Shown here in pieces: positions 1-8,295 of a DNA stretch of 40,059 bases. Each line of letters starts with the position of its first letter. Positions within the stretch are counted from its first letter, which is position 1. The stretch is from assembly GCA_024278495.1 (NCBI GenBank), contig JAJRTB010000076.1, positions 1 to 40,059 of the forward strand. Reading direction: 5' to 3'. The notes beneath the pieces are model-generated. The model ran no database searches, was not told the DNA's origin, and was given only the letters and a program-made list of their open reading frames with translations. This DNA is from Deltaproteobacteria bacterium. GTDB lineage: Bacteria; Desulfobacterota; Desulfobulbia; Desulfobulbales; Desulfobulbaceae. Both the position numbers and the translations under genes were made by a program.

Positions 1-152
1 AACGAGGTGACAACAAGCTCCCTGTCAACGGTAAAAACAGCCTCGGTCAGGTTATCCAGGATCAGCTTGCGCTGGATAGCGTCGCTGAAAATGGCGGAAG
101 TCAGCTTATGCAGCGTCCCCAGGACATCTGTGAGCTTGTCATCCCTGTTCAT
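1..152 (-). CDS. N-terminal fragment of a PAS-domain regulator (runs off left edge)
   Basis: An open frame starts at the ATG ending at 152 and continues past base 1, so only about 50 residues are visible. The translation begins MNRDDKLTDVLGTLHKL and then shows ILDNLTEAVFTVDRELVVTS, the usual opening of a PAS fold (start of a 'what may happen / what the sensor is' strand pair). A purine-rich AAGGGAAA lies about 8 bases before the ATG. In related bacteria this opening is common in sigma-54-dependent transcriptional activators and in sensor kinases; the output domain is outside the window, so the class cannot be decided. The plus-strand frame over the same bases is serine/arginine-rich and looks like a shadow. 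Confidence 0.6.
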   Translation of the reverse strand, partial: MNRDDKLTDVLGTLHKLTSAIFSDAIQRKLILDNLTEAVFTVDRELVVTS

Positions 153-252
153 AGCGCCGTTTCCCTTGCGGGAAGGACCCGACGCAGGAGAAAGAAAAGA
201 GAACCCGCCGTAAAAAATTCACCTTTTGGCGAAAACCGGGGAACAAAAATCA

Positions 253-372
253 TGCCTGTTACCTCTTGCCCAAGTCAGTAACGCTTACCTGTAAAGGTAA
301 TTGATAACAGGCACGCGATCTTTATCCGGTCACACCTGTCCGCATAGAGAGGTTATAGCGAACAGGTGTGAC
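253..372. repeat. Two consecutive inverted repeats in the 153-862 gap
   Basis: TGCCTGTTA at 253-261 is matched by TAACAGGCA at 305-313. Just after it, GTCACACCTGT at 329-339 is matched perfectly by ACAGGTGTGAC at 362-372, and the stem extends inward to 15 pairs with one mismatch. The stem sequence resembles the GTCACAGG core of the other intergenic repeats in this window. No gene is evident between 153 and 862; the short frames there are not supported by ribosome binding sites or recognisable products. Function unknown; a terminator role is unlikely because no T run follows. Confidence 0.5.
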
Positions 373-570
373 TGAACAAATCTGACGCACCTGAGATCAA
401 TTACAAGTTTTCAGCATGTGAGGACGCACAGTTATCAACCCGTGACCAGATAGCTGTAAAGTACCAGCAGAAACATTTTTTTACAAGGACAACGGATGCT
501 TCGTCCGAACTGGAAGCTGCTGGAACCGTATGGAATAACGGCCATTTGAAGAGACGGGCATCCATATAAT

Positions 571-602
571 GATCGGATTCGAGTCTTTTTGCGAATCCGA
601 CC
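571..602. repeat. Hairpin of the GTCGG-TTC family, copy 1
   Basis: GATCGGATTCG (571-581) pairs with CGAATCCGACC (592-602) around a T-rich loop. Similar hairpins with the same TTTTTGCGAA right arm occur at 10851-10880 and 28963-28992. Confidence 0.6.
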
Positions 603-605
603 ATT

Positions 606-712
606 GTAACCTGGCACAGGTGGAACAGATTCGTGCGGGCGTTCCTGGCCGCTCTAGCCGGATATGCGGGCAAGAGCGCCTGTGCGAAGATGCGGTGCCT
701 GTGACGAATTAC
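606..712. repeat. Palindromic intergenic element with GTAA...CACAGG ends
   Basis: The left end GTAACCTGGCACAGG (606-620) and the right end CCTGTGACGAATTAC (698-712) form an imperfect terminal inverted repeat that continues inward for about 35 bases with roughly 60 percent matches. The right half shares the string GCACCGCATCTTCGCAC (reverse strand) with the palindrome at 30637-30708, so these are members of one family. The element has no coding capacity and looks like a MITE or REP-type sequence. Confidence 0.55.
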
Positions 713-862
713 ATCATAATTCCTTGCTTTTCATCGCGCGAGGCCGGATAATATACTTACCCTGCATCCCGTGAACGTATTCCGGCCGGTCACATGAACC
801 GTCCGATCACATATTATCGAACCCGTGACTTTTTACGTAACCTGTGCCTGTCCAGAGAGCCC

Positions 863-1600
863 ATGAAATATCTCGTTACTGTCCTTGTCATTGTCCTTGC
901 GATCACAGCGCTTACCATACTGTACCTGTGGCCGGAAAAAAAGGGCGCCCAGAACGACATCCTGGTCACCGTTAACGGCCGGGTCATTCCCAAAACCGTC
1001 CTGGAGCAGAAAAAAAATCTGCGCGGGTATCACAGCAAGGATGACCAGGCGATCCTGGACACAATCATTATAAACCAGTTGCTCATTCAGGAAGCCCAGA
1101 GGTTGGGGATTGACAAGGAACCGGCCTTCCGGGCCGCGGTTCAGGAATACTATGAGCAGTCCCTGATCAAAATTTTAATCGACAGGCAGTTTCGCGAGAT
1201 GAATATTACGGCGACCGAGGAAGAGGTGGACCGCTACATCTCCAACCACGGTAAGATTTTCACCTTTACCAGGCTGCCCGCCAACGGGGCGGAAAGCTCC
1301 GAGCAAAGCGCCGGGCGGAAATCCGTACTCTTTGACGACATGGCCGATTCGCTCAAGCTCCTGCTGGGCAACATGGAGGTGGGCGAAATGGTGACGGATT
1401 TCTACACCGGCAACGACATCGTTTCCTTCCGCCTGGACAAAATTGAACCCGCCCTGAATCCGGAGCCGTTCCACGGGAACCGGGAATTCATCAAAAAACG
1501 CATTACCAGCTACAAAAAAGAAAAAACACTGCGGGCCTGGATCAGGAAACTGCGGGACCAGGCAGCCATTACCATGCCTGACGGGAGCCAAGAATCATGA
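863..1600 (+). CDS. Membrane-anchored SurA/EpsD-like peptidyl-prolyl isomerase family protein
   Basis: The product is 245 residues with an N-terminal hydrophobic anchor (residues about 3-20, ending at LYLWPEKK) and a periplasmic body that begins ILVTVNGRVIPKTVLEQ. That 'VNG..I....' strand followed by helices with DTIINQLLIQEAQRLGI is the SurA N-terminal chaperone fold; the later part is too divergent to call a complete parvulin isomerase domain. I take the ATG at 863 rather than the one at 794, because the upstream 23 codons run through a repeat (TGACTTTTTACGTAACCTG) and the anchor begins directly at 863. The stop overlaps the next start in ATGA. Foldases of this type accompany exopolysaccharide export loci, which fits the neighbourhood; the role as an envelope protein chaperone is inferred. 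Confidence 0.7.
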   Translation: MKYLVTVLVIVLAITALTILYLWPEKKGAQNDILVTVNGRVIPKTVLEQKKNLRGYHSKDDQAILDTIIINQLLIQEAQRLGIDKEPAFRAAVQEYYEQSLIKILIDRQFREMNITATEEEVDRYISNHGKIFTFTRLPANGAESSEQSAGRKSVLFDDMADSLKLLLGNMEVGEMVTDFYTGNDIVSFRLDKIEPALNPEPFHGNREFIKKRITSYKKEKTLRAWIRKLRDQAAITMPDGSQES

Positions 1601-2175
1601 GCGGAAAATTCAAGCGACGCAACTACTTCATCAAGAAGGATTTCCAGGGCCGGATGATCCTGGGCGTCTTCCTCTTTGCCATCGGCAGCATTGTTCTGTT
1701 TACGGTTATCCTCGGGCTGTTCTCAGCCGGCAGCATAACCATGAGCTACGAAAACAACCATCTGCAGATAGGACGGACCCCGGTCATGCTGCTGAAAAAT
1801 GTTCTGGCGGCCAACTGGGTTTTCATCATCATCGGCGGCAGCCTGCTGATCCTGGCGGCGCTGCTGGTCAGCCACCGTATTGCCGGCCCCCAGTTCCGCT
1901 TTGAAAAGGCCCTGGCACACATGCTCGGGGGTGACCTGACCGACACCATCCATTTACGATCCCGTGATGAAGGAAACACCCTTGCCGACCTGTTGAACAC
2001 GTTCAACAGGCAACTCTCCGCCCGACTCAGGGAAATTGACAAACACGCCAGGGCAATAGAACAGACGGTCGCGGCAATGAATCAGGACACGACACCGGAA
2101 CACGCGGAAAAACTGCGCCACCATGCCGACGCGATCCGCAAAGTGACTGCCTCCTTTACCCTGCTGGATGAATAA
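1597..2175 (+). CDS. Two-TM HAMP-domain membrane protein
   Basis: This 192-residue protein has a basic cytoplasmic start (KFKRRNYFIKKDFQGR), a first membrane segment at about residues 20-45, a short periplasmic loop, a second segment at about 73-92 (WVFIIIGGSLLILAALLVSH) and then a HAMP-like module RIAGPQFRFEKALAHMLGGD...RSRDEGNTLADLLNTFN, ending in a helical tail. No kinase, methyl-accepting or other output domain follows, so any signalling has to pass to a partner. Automated pipelines tend to name such proteins as chemotaxis receptors, which the length does not support. It overlaps the upstream foldase gene by 4 bases and the downstream peptidase-like gene by 8 bases, so the three are almost certainly co-transcribed. 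Confidence 0.75.
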   Translation: MSGKFKRRNYFIKKDFQGRMILGVFLFAIGSIVLFTVILGLFSAGSITMSYENNHLQIGRTPVMLLKNVLAANWVFIIIGGSLLILAALLVSHRIAGPQFRFEKALAHMLGGDLTDTIHLRSRDEGNTLADLLNTFNRQLSARLREIDKHARAIEQTVAAMNQDTTPEHAEKLRHHADAIRKVTASFTLLDE

Positions 2176-2707
2176 TTCCCCCGCACCCCATATTATTCTG
2201 GCGCTGCTGTGGGTTTTTCTCCAGTATCAGCCGGCCGGCGCCGGTGAGCCAAAAAGCAGATACGTAACCCTGCGTTACGACGACAAACGGGTGCTGCGCG
2301 AATTCAACGACAAGCTGATCATCGGCCGCAAGCTTTCCGCCATGATGCGCACAAAAAACGTGGAGACCGTGGAAGACGAGGTCCTGGCCAAGGTTGACAT
2401 CATTATGGAAAAGGTCCAGGTCGTCCTCGACATGTTTCCGGACAAGCTCCATATCACCCTGGTGGTTCTGCCCGATGCCGGTGACGTGGCAGACATGTAC
2501 AAAAAAAAATACGGAAAAAAACAGAAGAACATAGCCTATTACTCGCTGTCCGAAAACACAATCTACATCTCGGCCGACGACACCAGACTGCGGGTCCTGG
2601 CCCATGAGGTAGGACACGCGGTTGCCGACCAGTATTTTGAAGTCAGGCCGCCCTACAAGATCCACGAACTGATGGCCCAGTTCGCGGAACGACACGTGAC
2701 TGATTAG
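2168..2707 (+). CDS. Secreted HExxH metallopeptidase-like protein
   Basis: The 179-residue product has a signal peptide (residues about 8-25, cleavage near AGAGEP). It carries HEVGH at 146-150 inside LRVLAHEVGHAVADQYF, a zincin HExxH motif, with E167 in KIHELMAQFAE as a candidate third metal ligand. The body before it (residues 60-140) lacks features I recognise. The family could be a small gluzincin-type peptidase in the periplasm; substrate unknown. The start overlaps the end of the HAMP gene by 8 bases. The stop at 2705-2707 lies one base away from the stop of the convergent gene on the other strand, so no room is left for a dedicated terminator. Confidence 0.7.
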   Translation: MNNSPAPHIILALLWVFLQYQPAGAGEPKSRYVTLRYDDKRVLREFNDKLIIGRKLSAMMRTKNVETVEDEVLAKVDIIMEKVQVVLDMFPDKLHITLVVLPDAGDVADMYKKKYGKKQKNIAYYSLSENTIYISADDTRLRVLAHEVGHAVADQYFEVRPPYKIHELMAQFAERHVTD

Positions 2708-2708
2708 G

Positions 2709-5054
2709 TTAGCGTTTACCGGTCAGCTTCTCCAGTTTTCTCCGCACCCTGTCGTCAGCCGGTTCCAGCAGTAATGCCTGCTCATACTCTTCCCGGGCCC
2801 GGTATCTGATTCCCGCTGCCCGGTAGTAATCACCAAGGTACACATGAAAAGACGGTTCATCGGGTAACACTTCTATGGCCCGGCGCAAGACGGCAACCGC
2901 CTTGTCTTCCTCGCTTCGGCGCAGATAAAAACGGTAGAGCTGGCTGAAAAACCATGGCTGAATCATCTCCTCCGCGTCCAGGAAATCCAAAGCCCGGGTC
3001 CGATAGAATTCAGCGCCTTCCAGGTCGCCGCGCTTTTCCAGCAGCGCACCGTAATGATACCATGAACTGACAGAGTCAGGCAGCATCGCCGTCACCTCTT
3101 CGCGATCAAAAGAGTACCTGGACAGGATCGGCAAAAACTTCTCAGTCAGCAGAGGGTTGTCCGCAAACACCTTGCCGAGCATCGTGACAGCCTTGTCACG
3201 TTCATTCATGGATAACAACCAGTCGGCCCAGGTGAGAACAAGGTACTCTTTATTCAGGGCCCTGGCATAGGCTGTGTGCATGAGTTCCTCTGCCGCGGCC
3301 CGGTCGGTCGAAGCCAGGACAAGAGCGAGCCGTTGCAGAAATACTCCGGAAAGAGGATCCTTTCTGGCTGCCTGCATAAAAGAGGTCATGGCCCCTTCAG
3401 GCTGCTTGAGAAAAATCAGGGCGCTGCCCAGCGCAAACGAATATTTTCCCTCCAGGGGGTCGTACCGGCCGGCGCGCCGGGCAGTGGCGGCAACACGTTC
3501 GAGTTTCTCCCTGTTCAGTTTTCCGCTCAAATACGTGTCGGCAATCCCGGCATAGCCAACCCCGGCAACAATGCCTCCACCCCGGACAAGGAGAGCCGTG
3601 GCCGCAAGAAGAAACCCGGCCGCAAGCAAAACCTTTCCCGATCCGGCCCCGGCCCCGGCAAGGAGCGTCGGCCTGGTCCGATAGTACAATCTGGTATTAC
3701 CGGCTGAAACCAGCAGGCCGCAGAGGAAAAAAAAGTAGAGGCCGTTGGCGCCGTTACGCATATTAAAATCAGTCACGCCGTGCAGAAGGATGGCGATAAT
3801 ACCAGTCATGGCGCCGACCGAAAGAAAAACGGCATAGCGGTCCCGCCTGATCCCTATCTTGCTCCACCCCTCCCGAAGAACCGCCAGGACAAACCAGGCC
3901 GCCAGCGAAAAGCCTATCAGGCCGCCGTCTGTCAATAATTCGAGATAATCGTTATGCGCGTGATCAATGACGAACCCGGTCGTCAGGGTTGTGTAGAGAG
4001 GGTACACGTGAAAAAATGTCGCGAACCCCGTCCCGGTCAGAAGAAAGTCACTGATGATTCGAACGGAGTCTCGCCACACCACCAGCCGGACATCCTCAAT
4101 TCCTCCGGTCCGACTCAACACGGCGCCGAACTTGGCCGCAACGTTCCCCCAGCCGAACCAGGTGACCAGCAGGACGGCGCCGGTGAGCAGAAAGGCATAC
4201 GTTGGCAACCGGGTCCGCAACACCCTGCGCGGCACGACAACCAGAAAAAAAACCGACGCAAGACCAAGGCTGATTATGCCCCCCCTCGAAAGAGAGACAA
4301 AAACCGAGGCCACGATAACTATCGCGCCAAAACCCAGGAGAAAATGGAGATCACTGCCGGACGAGCTGAACAGCGCGGCGACCCTGTTACGCAGAGGCCT
4401 GTCCGGGTCAACCGTGGGGCGATAAAAGAAAAACAGGGCCAGAACAAGCGGCAGAACCATTTCCATGAAACCGGCATAATGGTTATGGTACACCCATGGA
4501 CCGACGGTCCCGGCATTTGGAGGCGTCGCCCTGAACCAGTAAATTCTGTCCGGAGAGGTAAACTTCTGGATAATTGCCAGAAAAGCGATACCAATGGCAA
4601 GCCAGGCAACAATCCAAACCGTTTTCCTGAGATACCTGCCGCTGCTTAAAATCTGAACCGTGAGTATGTACAACAGGACATAGGTCGCAATGCGCATTCC
4701 CTCAAAAAGGGTTGCCCTCTGGTTCACGGTTAACGGCATCAGCAGGTCGTGTCCGGAAATTTCCAGAACAGGACGGTACACCTCATATACAGACGGGGCG
4801 AATGTCCGAACGAAAGTCACCGGCAGGGGAACACACTGCAGAAATATCCAGAGAAGCAGGAGAATAAGCGGCAGCACGCCCGGTACCCTGTACAACGATC
4901 TGCCGTCCCCCCGGCCCCAAGACCACGCCAGGCAGAGGCAGCCGCAGCCCGTCAGCAACTGCACAACCATCATGGACCAGGGTTCCGCAGCCCCAAAGGC
5001 CAGGGGAGCGAAGATCAATGTGGCGGCAAGGAAAAAAAAGGCGGCCCGGAACAT
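2709..5054 (-). CDS. O-antigen ligase/polymerase family protein with C-terminal TPR region
   Basis: The 781-residue protein has about a dozen membrane segments in the first 470 residues and the Wzy_C/O-antigen ligase signatures GPWVYHNHYAGFMEMVLPL and HAHNDYLELLTDGGLIGF, the latter being the large periplasmic loop motif. Residues from about 500 onward are soluble and made of TPR-like helical pairs (for example AVLRRAIEVLPDEPSFHVYLGDYYRAAG). A TTG at 5090 would add 12 residues; I prefer the ATG at 5054 because the hydrophobic segment starts right there. It is 56 bases downstream of the Wzc-like gene. Family members polymerise undecaprenyl-linked repeat units or ligate glycans to an acceptor; the TPR tail suggests protein contacts. 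It is one of two polymerase candidates in the locus. Confidence 0.85.
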   Translation of the reverse strand: MFRAAFFFLAATLIFAPLAFGAAEPWSMMVVQLLTGCGCLCLAWSWGRGDGRSLYRVPGVLPLILLLLWIFLQCVPLPVTFVRTFAPSVYEVYRPVLEISGHDLLMPLTVNQRATLFEGMRIATYVLLYILTVQILSSGRYLRKTVWIVAWLAIGIAFLAIIQKFTSPDRIYWFRATPPNAGTVGPWVYHNHYAGFMEMVLPLVLALFFFYRPTVDPDRPLRNRVAALFSSSGSDLHFLLGFGAIVIVASVFVSLSRGGIISLGLASVFFLVVVPRRVLRTRLPTYAFLLTGAVLLVTWFGWGNVAAKFGAVLSRTGGIEDVRLVVWRDSVRIISDFLLTGTGFATFFHVYPLYTTLTTGFVIDHAHNDYLELLTDGGLIGFSLAAWFVLAVLREGWSKIGIRRDRYAVFLSVGAMTGIIAILLHGVTDFNMRNGANGLYFFFLCGLLVSAGNTRLYYRTRPTLLAGAGAGSGKVLLAAGFLLAATALLVRGGGIVAGVGYAGIADTYLSGKLNREKLERVAATARRAGRYDPLEGKYSFALGSALIFLKQPEGAMTSFMQAARKDPLSGVFLQRLALVLASTDRAAAEELMHTAYARALNKEYLVLTWADWLLSMNERDKAVTMLGKVFADNPLLTEKFLPILSRYSFDREEVTAMLPDSVSSWYHYGALLEKRGDLEGAEFYRTRALDFLDAEEMIQPWFFSQLYRFYLRRSEEDKAVAVLRRAIEVLPDEPSFHVYLGDYYRAAGIRYRAREEYEQALLLEPADDRVRRKLEKLTGKR

Positions 5055-5110
5055 ATCAGTAACGATCACCCACGGACACGACCGGGGCAACAGGATGATA
5101 CGTCAAGCCC

Positions 5111-7342
5111 TCACGTTTCTTTTCGTCCGTCCGTACTGTAGTAGGTGTAATACCCATGATAATAGCCTTCCCCCCCTGTCACCCGGCCTGTTCCGTTCAA
5201 GACAACACCCAGTATGTGCGCGTTGACCGTTCGCAATGTCCGCAGGCCGCTTGCCACCATATCATAGGTGGTTACGCCCGCCCGGACGACCAGCACGGTT
5301 CCGTCGACCAGGGTGCTCAAGGTCAGGCTGTCGGTCACGCTCTGGACCGGAGGAGAATCAAGCAGGACAAAATCAAACATCTCAGACATGTTCTCAAGCA
5401 ACCCTTTCATCCTCTCCGAGTCCAGTAATTCGGCGGGGTTCGGAGGGGTCGGACCCGCTGTTATGAGGGACAGCTCTTCGCCCGGAACCCTCTGAACAAT
5501 ATTTTCGCCGGCATTGCCCGTGAGGTACGTGCTCAAACCTGCCGTGTTGGGAATGGCAAAAAGAGAATGCTGCCGGGGCCGCCGCATGTCACAGTCAATT
5601 ATAAGCACTTTTTTGTCGGATTGCGCCAGAACCCGGGCGACATTGACCGTTGTCGAGGTCTTGCCTTCCGAGGGAGCCATGCTGGTGAACAGTATTCTGC
5701 GCGGCGGCCGACCGGCCGACGAGAGCAGAATACTGGAACGGATAAGCCGGTAACTCTCCGCAAAAGGCGAGAGGGGCTCATCCTTGACAAAAGTCTCAAT
5801 GGACAGATCCTTTTCCCGTAACTCTTCAATGGCCCCAAGAACCGTCAGGCCAAAGCGTTTTTCAATATCCTCCGGCGTTTCGACCGTATTGTCGAGATAT
5901 TCCAAAAAGAACGCCAGCCCGACCCCGCCCAAAAGGCCGAAAACCATGCCGGTCACCACGTACAGCAGCTTCCTGGGCCTGGACGGATACGGGGGAACCC
6001 GGGCCCCCTTCACGACCCAGACATTCACGCTCTGTGACTGCCGGGTGACGCTTGCCTTTTTCAAACTCGCGGTCAGGGTGTCGTAGAGAATCGAGTTGGT
6101 GTTGACCTCTCTTTGCATAATGGAATATTGAACAAACTTCTCGTTCAGGTTGAGCAGCTCGTTCTTTGTCGCACGCAGCAGGTCGGAAATGTTCTTTTCC
6201 TGGGATACGGCCAGTTCATAGGCGTTCCTCGTGGACTCAATGATTCGCCGCACTTCTGCCTTGCGTTCTTTCTGAAGACTATTGAGCTTTTCCTTGGCCC
6301 TGATCATCACGGGATTCTTGTAACCGTAGACCTTGGACAACTGCTTGATGTTCTGCTCGGCCGCGTAAATCTTTTCCCGCAACGCCTGCAAAACCAGGTT
6401 CTCGGCAAAAACCGGAATCGTTTCAAGATCACGGGACTCCTCCAGGGCCCTCTTTATCTGATTGTACCTTGACTCAAGTTTTTTCCTCTCCGCCTGGACC
6501 GTTGAAAGCTGGGAGCTGAACTCGGAGAGTTTCTGGGGATATATAACCAGCTTGTTTTCCACCGTAATAATATCATTCTCACGCATGTACTCCTGGAGAG
6601 CCAGCTCTGATTCCTCAAGTTTGCGGCGCTCCTCTTCGGCCTTTTTCGTCATCCACTTCAAGGTATCACTGCTGGAGCTGTGCTTGATCTCCTGAAGTTC
6701 CTCTTTATAGGCGCCGATCAGAGCCTCCACGATGAGTTTGGCAAGGGCGGGAACCTTGTGGCTGTAAAAAATATTGACTATCCGTGTTTCTTTTTCCGGA
6801 TCAATTTCAAGATGTTCCCGGATAGCGTTGACTATCGCATCCCTGTCGCTCATCTCTTCCTTTCGATCCAGGAAATTTTCATCCTCCTGACCGTTCCCGT
6901 CCGGGCTGACGGTCGAAGCGGTCGGCGAAAAGAGCGAGGTCATTTTCCGTTTCAGTGAACCAGCCAGGACCTCCAGCCTGTTTTTCTCATCTATAAAATA
7001 TGATTTATACTTCGTATCCAGTTTCAGGTTGTCGACAACCCGCTCAACAACATTGGCGCTTGTTATTATCTTGAATTGCGTATTCAGGAATGCCGGGTCA
7101 TACCGCCTGTAGGCATATGTGCCCTCAATATTGCCGCTGCCGTAGTTTTCCTCGATCAGAACCTGGGTGGATGCCGTATACATCGGCGTCATGGAAAAGG
7201 AAACGACAATGACGAGCAGGACCGTTATGACCAGGAAGGTAAAAACCGTTGCGCGACGTTTCCGCAGAACCGCGATGTAGTCCCGAAGATGGATATCTCT
7301 CCTGACCACGGAATCGGCTGAAACATTCTGATGTTCTTGCAT
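5111..7342 (-). CDS. Wzc-like polysaccharide co-polymerase with bacterial tyrosine (BY) kinase domain
   Basis: This is a 743-residue fusion of a chain-length determinant and an autokinase. Residues about 15-110 form the Wzz domain (DIHLRDYIAVLRKRRATVFTF, first membrane helix at about 33-53), residues 200-440 a long periplasmic coiled coil, and a second helix follows PPYPSRPRKLLYVVTGMVFG. The cytoplasmic kinase has Walker A (SMAPSEGKTSTT), Walker A' (VLIIDCDMRRPR) and Walker B (FVLLDSPPV). The C-terminus has a tyrosine cluster GYYHGYYTYY (six Tyr), the usual autophosphorylation tail. Proteins of this type control export and chain length together with the Wza-like protein encoded just upstream. 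No clear Shine-Dalgarno precedes the ATG. Confidence 0.93.
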   Translation of the reverse strand: MQEHQNVSADSVVRRDIHLRDYIAVLRKRRATVFTFLVITVLLVIVVSFSMTPMYTASTQVLIEENYGSGNIEGTYAYRRYDPAFLNTQFKIITSANVVERVVDNLKLDTKYKSYFIDEKNRLEVLAGSLKRKMTSLFSPTASTVSPDGNGQEDENFLDRKEEMSDRDAIVNAIREHLEIDPEKETRIVNIFYSHKVPALAKLIVEALIGAYKEELQEIKHSSSSDTLKWMTKKAEEERRKLEESELALQEYMRENDIITVENKLVIYPQKLSEFSSQLSTVQAERKKLESRYNQIKRALEESRDLETIPVFAENLVLQALREKIYAAEQNIKQLSKVYGYKNPVMIRAKEKLNSLQKERKAEVRRIIESTRNAYELAVSQEKNISDLLRATKNELLNLNEKFVQYSIMQREVNTNSILYDTLTASLKKASVTRQSQSVNVWVVKGARVPPYPSRPRKLLYVVTGMVFGLLGGVGLAFFLEYLDNTVETPEDIEKRFGLTVLGAIEELREKDLSIETFVKDEPLSPFAESYRLIRSSILLSSAGRPPRRILFTSMAPSEGKTSTTVNVARVLAQSDKKVLIIDCDMRRPRQHSLFAIPNTAGLSTYLTGNAGENIVQRVPGEELSLITAGPTPPNPAELLDSERMKGLLENMSEMFDFVLLDSPPVQSVTDSLTLSTLVDGTVLVVRAGVTTYDMVASGLRTLRTVNAHILGVVLNGTGRVTGGEGYYHGYYTYYSTDGRKET

Positions 7343-7416
7343 CTCAGGAAATATCCGGCATTGGTTGAGTCAGTCCCGTGTCACGGAAACCGTCTGAAAT
7401 GAGCTTCCGGCAGCCA

Positions 7417-8205
7417 CTACCAGAAGCCTTCCGGGACCACGATAACATCATCCGGCAACAGCGACAGCTGCAGGTCAACCTTCTTCAAGATAGTTTTTTT
7501 CCCGTCAACGACCCGGACGATATTGACACTGCTTTTGGCAGCCTTGCCCGTAAAGCCGCCGGCCAACGCGATAAGTTTCAGGACCGTTGGTTCATCCTTG
7601 CAGGGATAGGCTCCGGGAGATTCGACCTCGCCGGTCACGTAGCACATCCCACCCTTGGCGACAAAAACCGTATCCCCGTCGTGGATGGAAACATTGTTGG
7701 CAAGCACGCCGCCCTCGAGCAGTGACACAAGATCAACCACAATAACCTTCTGCTCTCCGCCCTCGGTCCTTTTGATGGTAACCGTGTCGCCGCTGTTCTC
7801 TTTCAGGCCTCCGGCCTTGGACAAAACCTGGAGCAAAGTGGTTGGGCCCCGCAGTTCAAGAAGCCCGGGGGTGTTGACATGTCCCAGAACAACCGCGGTC
7901 TTGCTGCGGAACTCCTCCACAAAGACATTCACCATGGGGTTGACAAGGTAACCATCTGCCAGAAGTTCCGAAATCCTGCCGGACACCCCGGACACTGTCA
8001 AACCACCGACCTGAACAGGGCCCAGCAACGGAACCGTCATAAAGCCATTCTCGGTGATCCGATCAACCGTTCCCAGGTTTTCATGCTCAAAAACCGTAAC
8101 CCGTAAAACATCGCCGGGCCCGACAACATAATCATCCGCCGAGGCAGGGGAAAAAGCGCACAGCAAGAGGGACAGTACAATCAGTACCGTTACAAAATAG
8201 TTCAC
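7417..8205 (-). CDS. Wza-like polysaccharide export protein (Poly_export and SLBB domains)
   Basis: I start this gene at the GTG at 8205, because a strong GGAGG lies 7 bases upstream; an in-frame TTG at 8229 is possible but has no such signal. The 262-residue product has a signal peptide ending near SPASADDY, then a Poly_export domain (DYVVGPGDVLRVTVFEHENL...NGFMTVPLLGPV) and two SLBB-like domains (VLGHVNTPGLLELRG; CYVTGEVESPGAYPC). It lacks a clear lipobox and the long C-terminal helix of E. coli Wza, so it resembles the shorter export proteins of exosortase-type or vps-type loci. It would form the periplasmic/outer-membrane channel working with the Wzc-like kinase. Confidence 0.9.
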   Translation of the reverse strand: MNYFVTVLIVLSLLLCAFSPASADDYVVGPGDVLRVTVFEHENLGTVDRITENGFMTVPLLGPVQVGGLTVSGVSGRISELLADGYLVNPMVNVFVEEFRSKTAVVLGHVNTPGLLELRGPTTLLQVLSKAGGLKENSGDTVTIKRTEGGEQKVIVVDLVSLLEGGVLANNVSIHDGDTVFVAKGGMCYVTGEVESPGAYPCKDEPTVLKLIALAGGFTGKAAKSSVNIVRVVDGKKTILKKVDLQLSLLPDDVIVVPEGFW

Positions 8206-8295
8206 CGGTTCGCCTCCCTGCTGTTTCAACTCTTCCAGGGCCGGAGAGGCCGTTTCCCAACCGTTTCCGGATCCACGTGGCTGCTGACGCCGGGA

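Noticed and set aside
401-751. Several 60-90 codon frames in the left gap
   Set aside because: They overlap the palindromic element on both strands and lack ribosome sites and recognisable products.
3954-4649. Long plus-strand open frame (231 codons) inside the O-antigen ligase gene
   Set aside because: It is antisense to a clear membrane protein, rich in Arg, Gln, Asn and Pro, and has no recognisable fold; the codon pattern follows the minus-strand gene.
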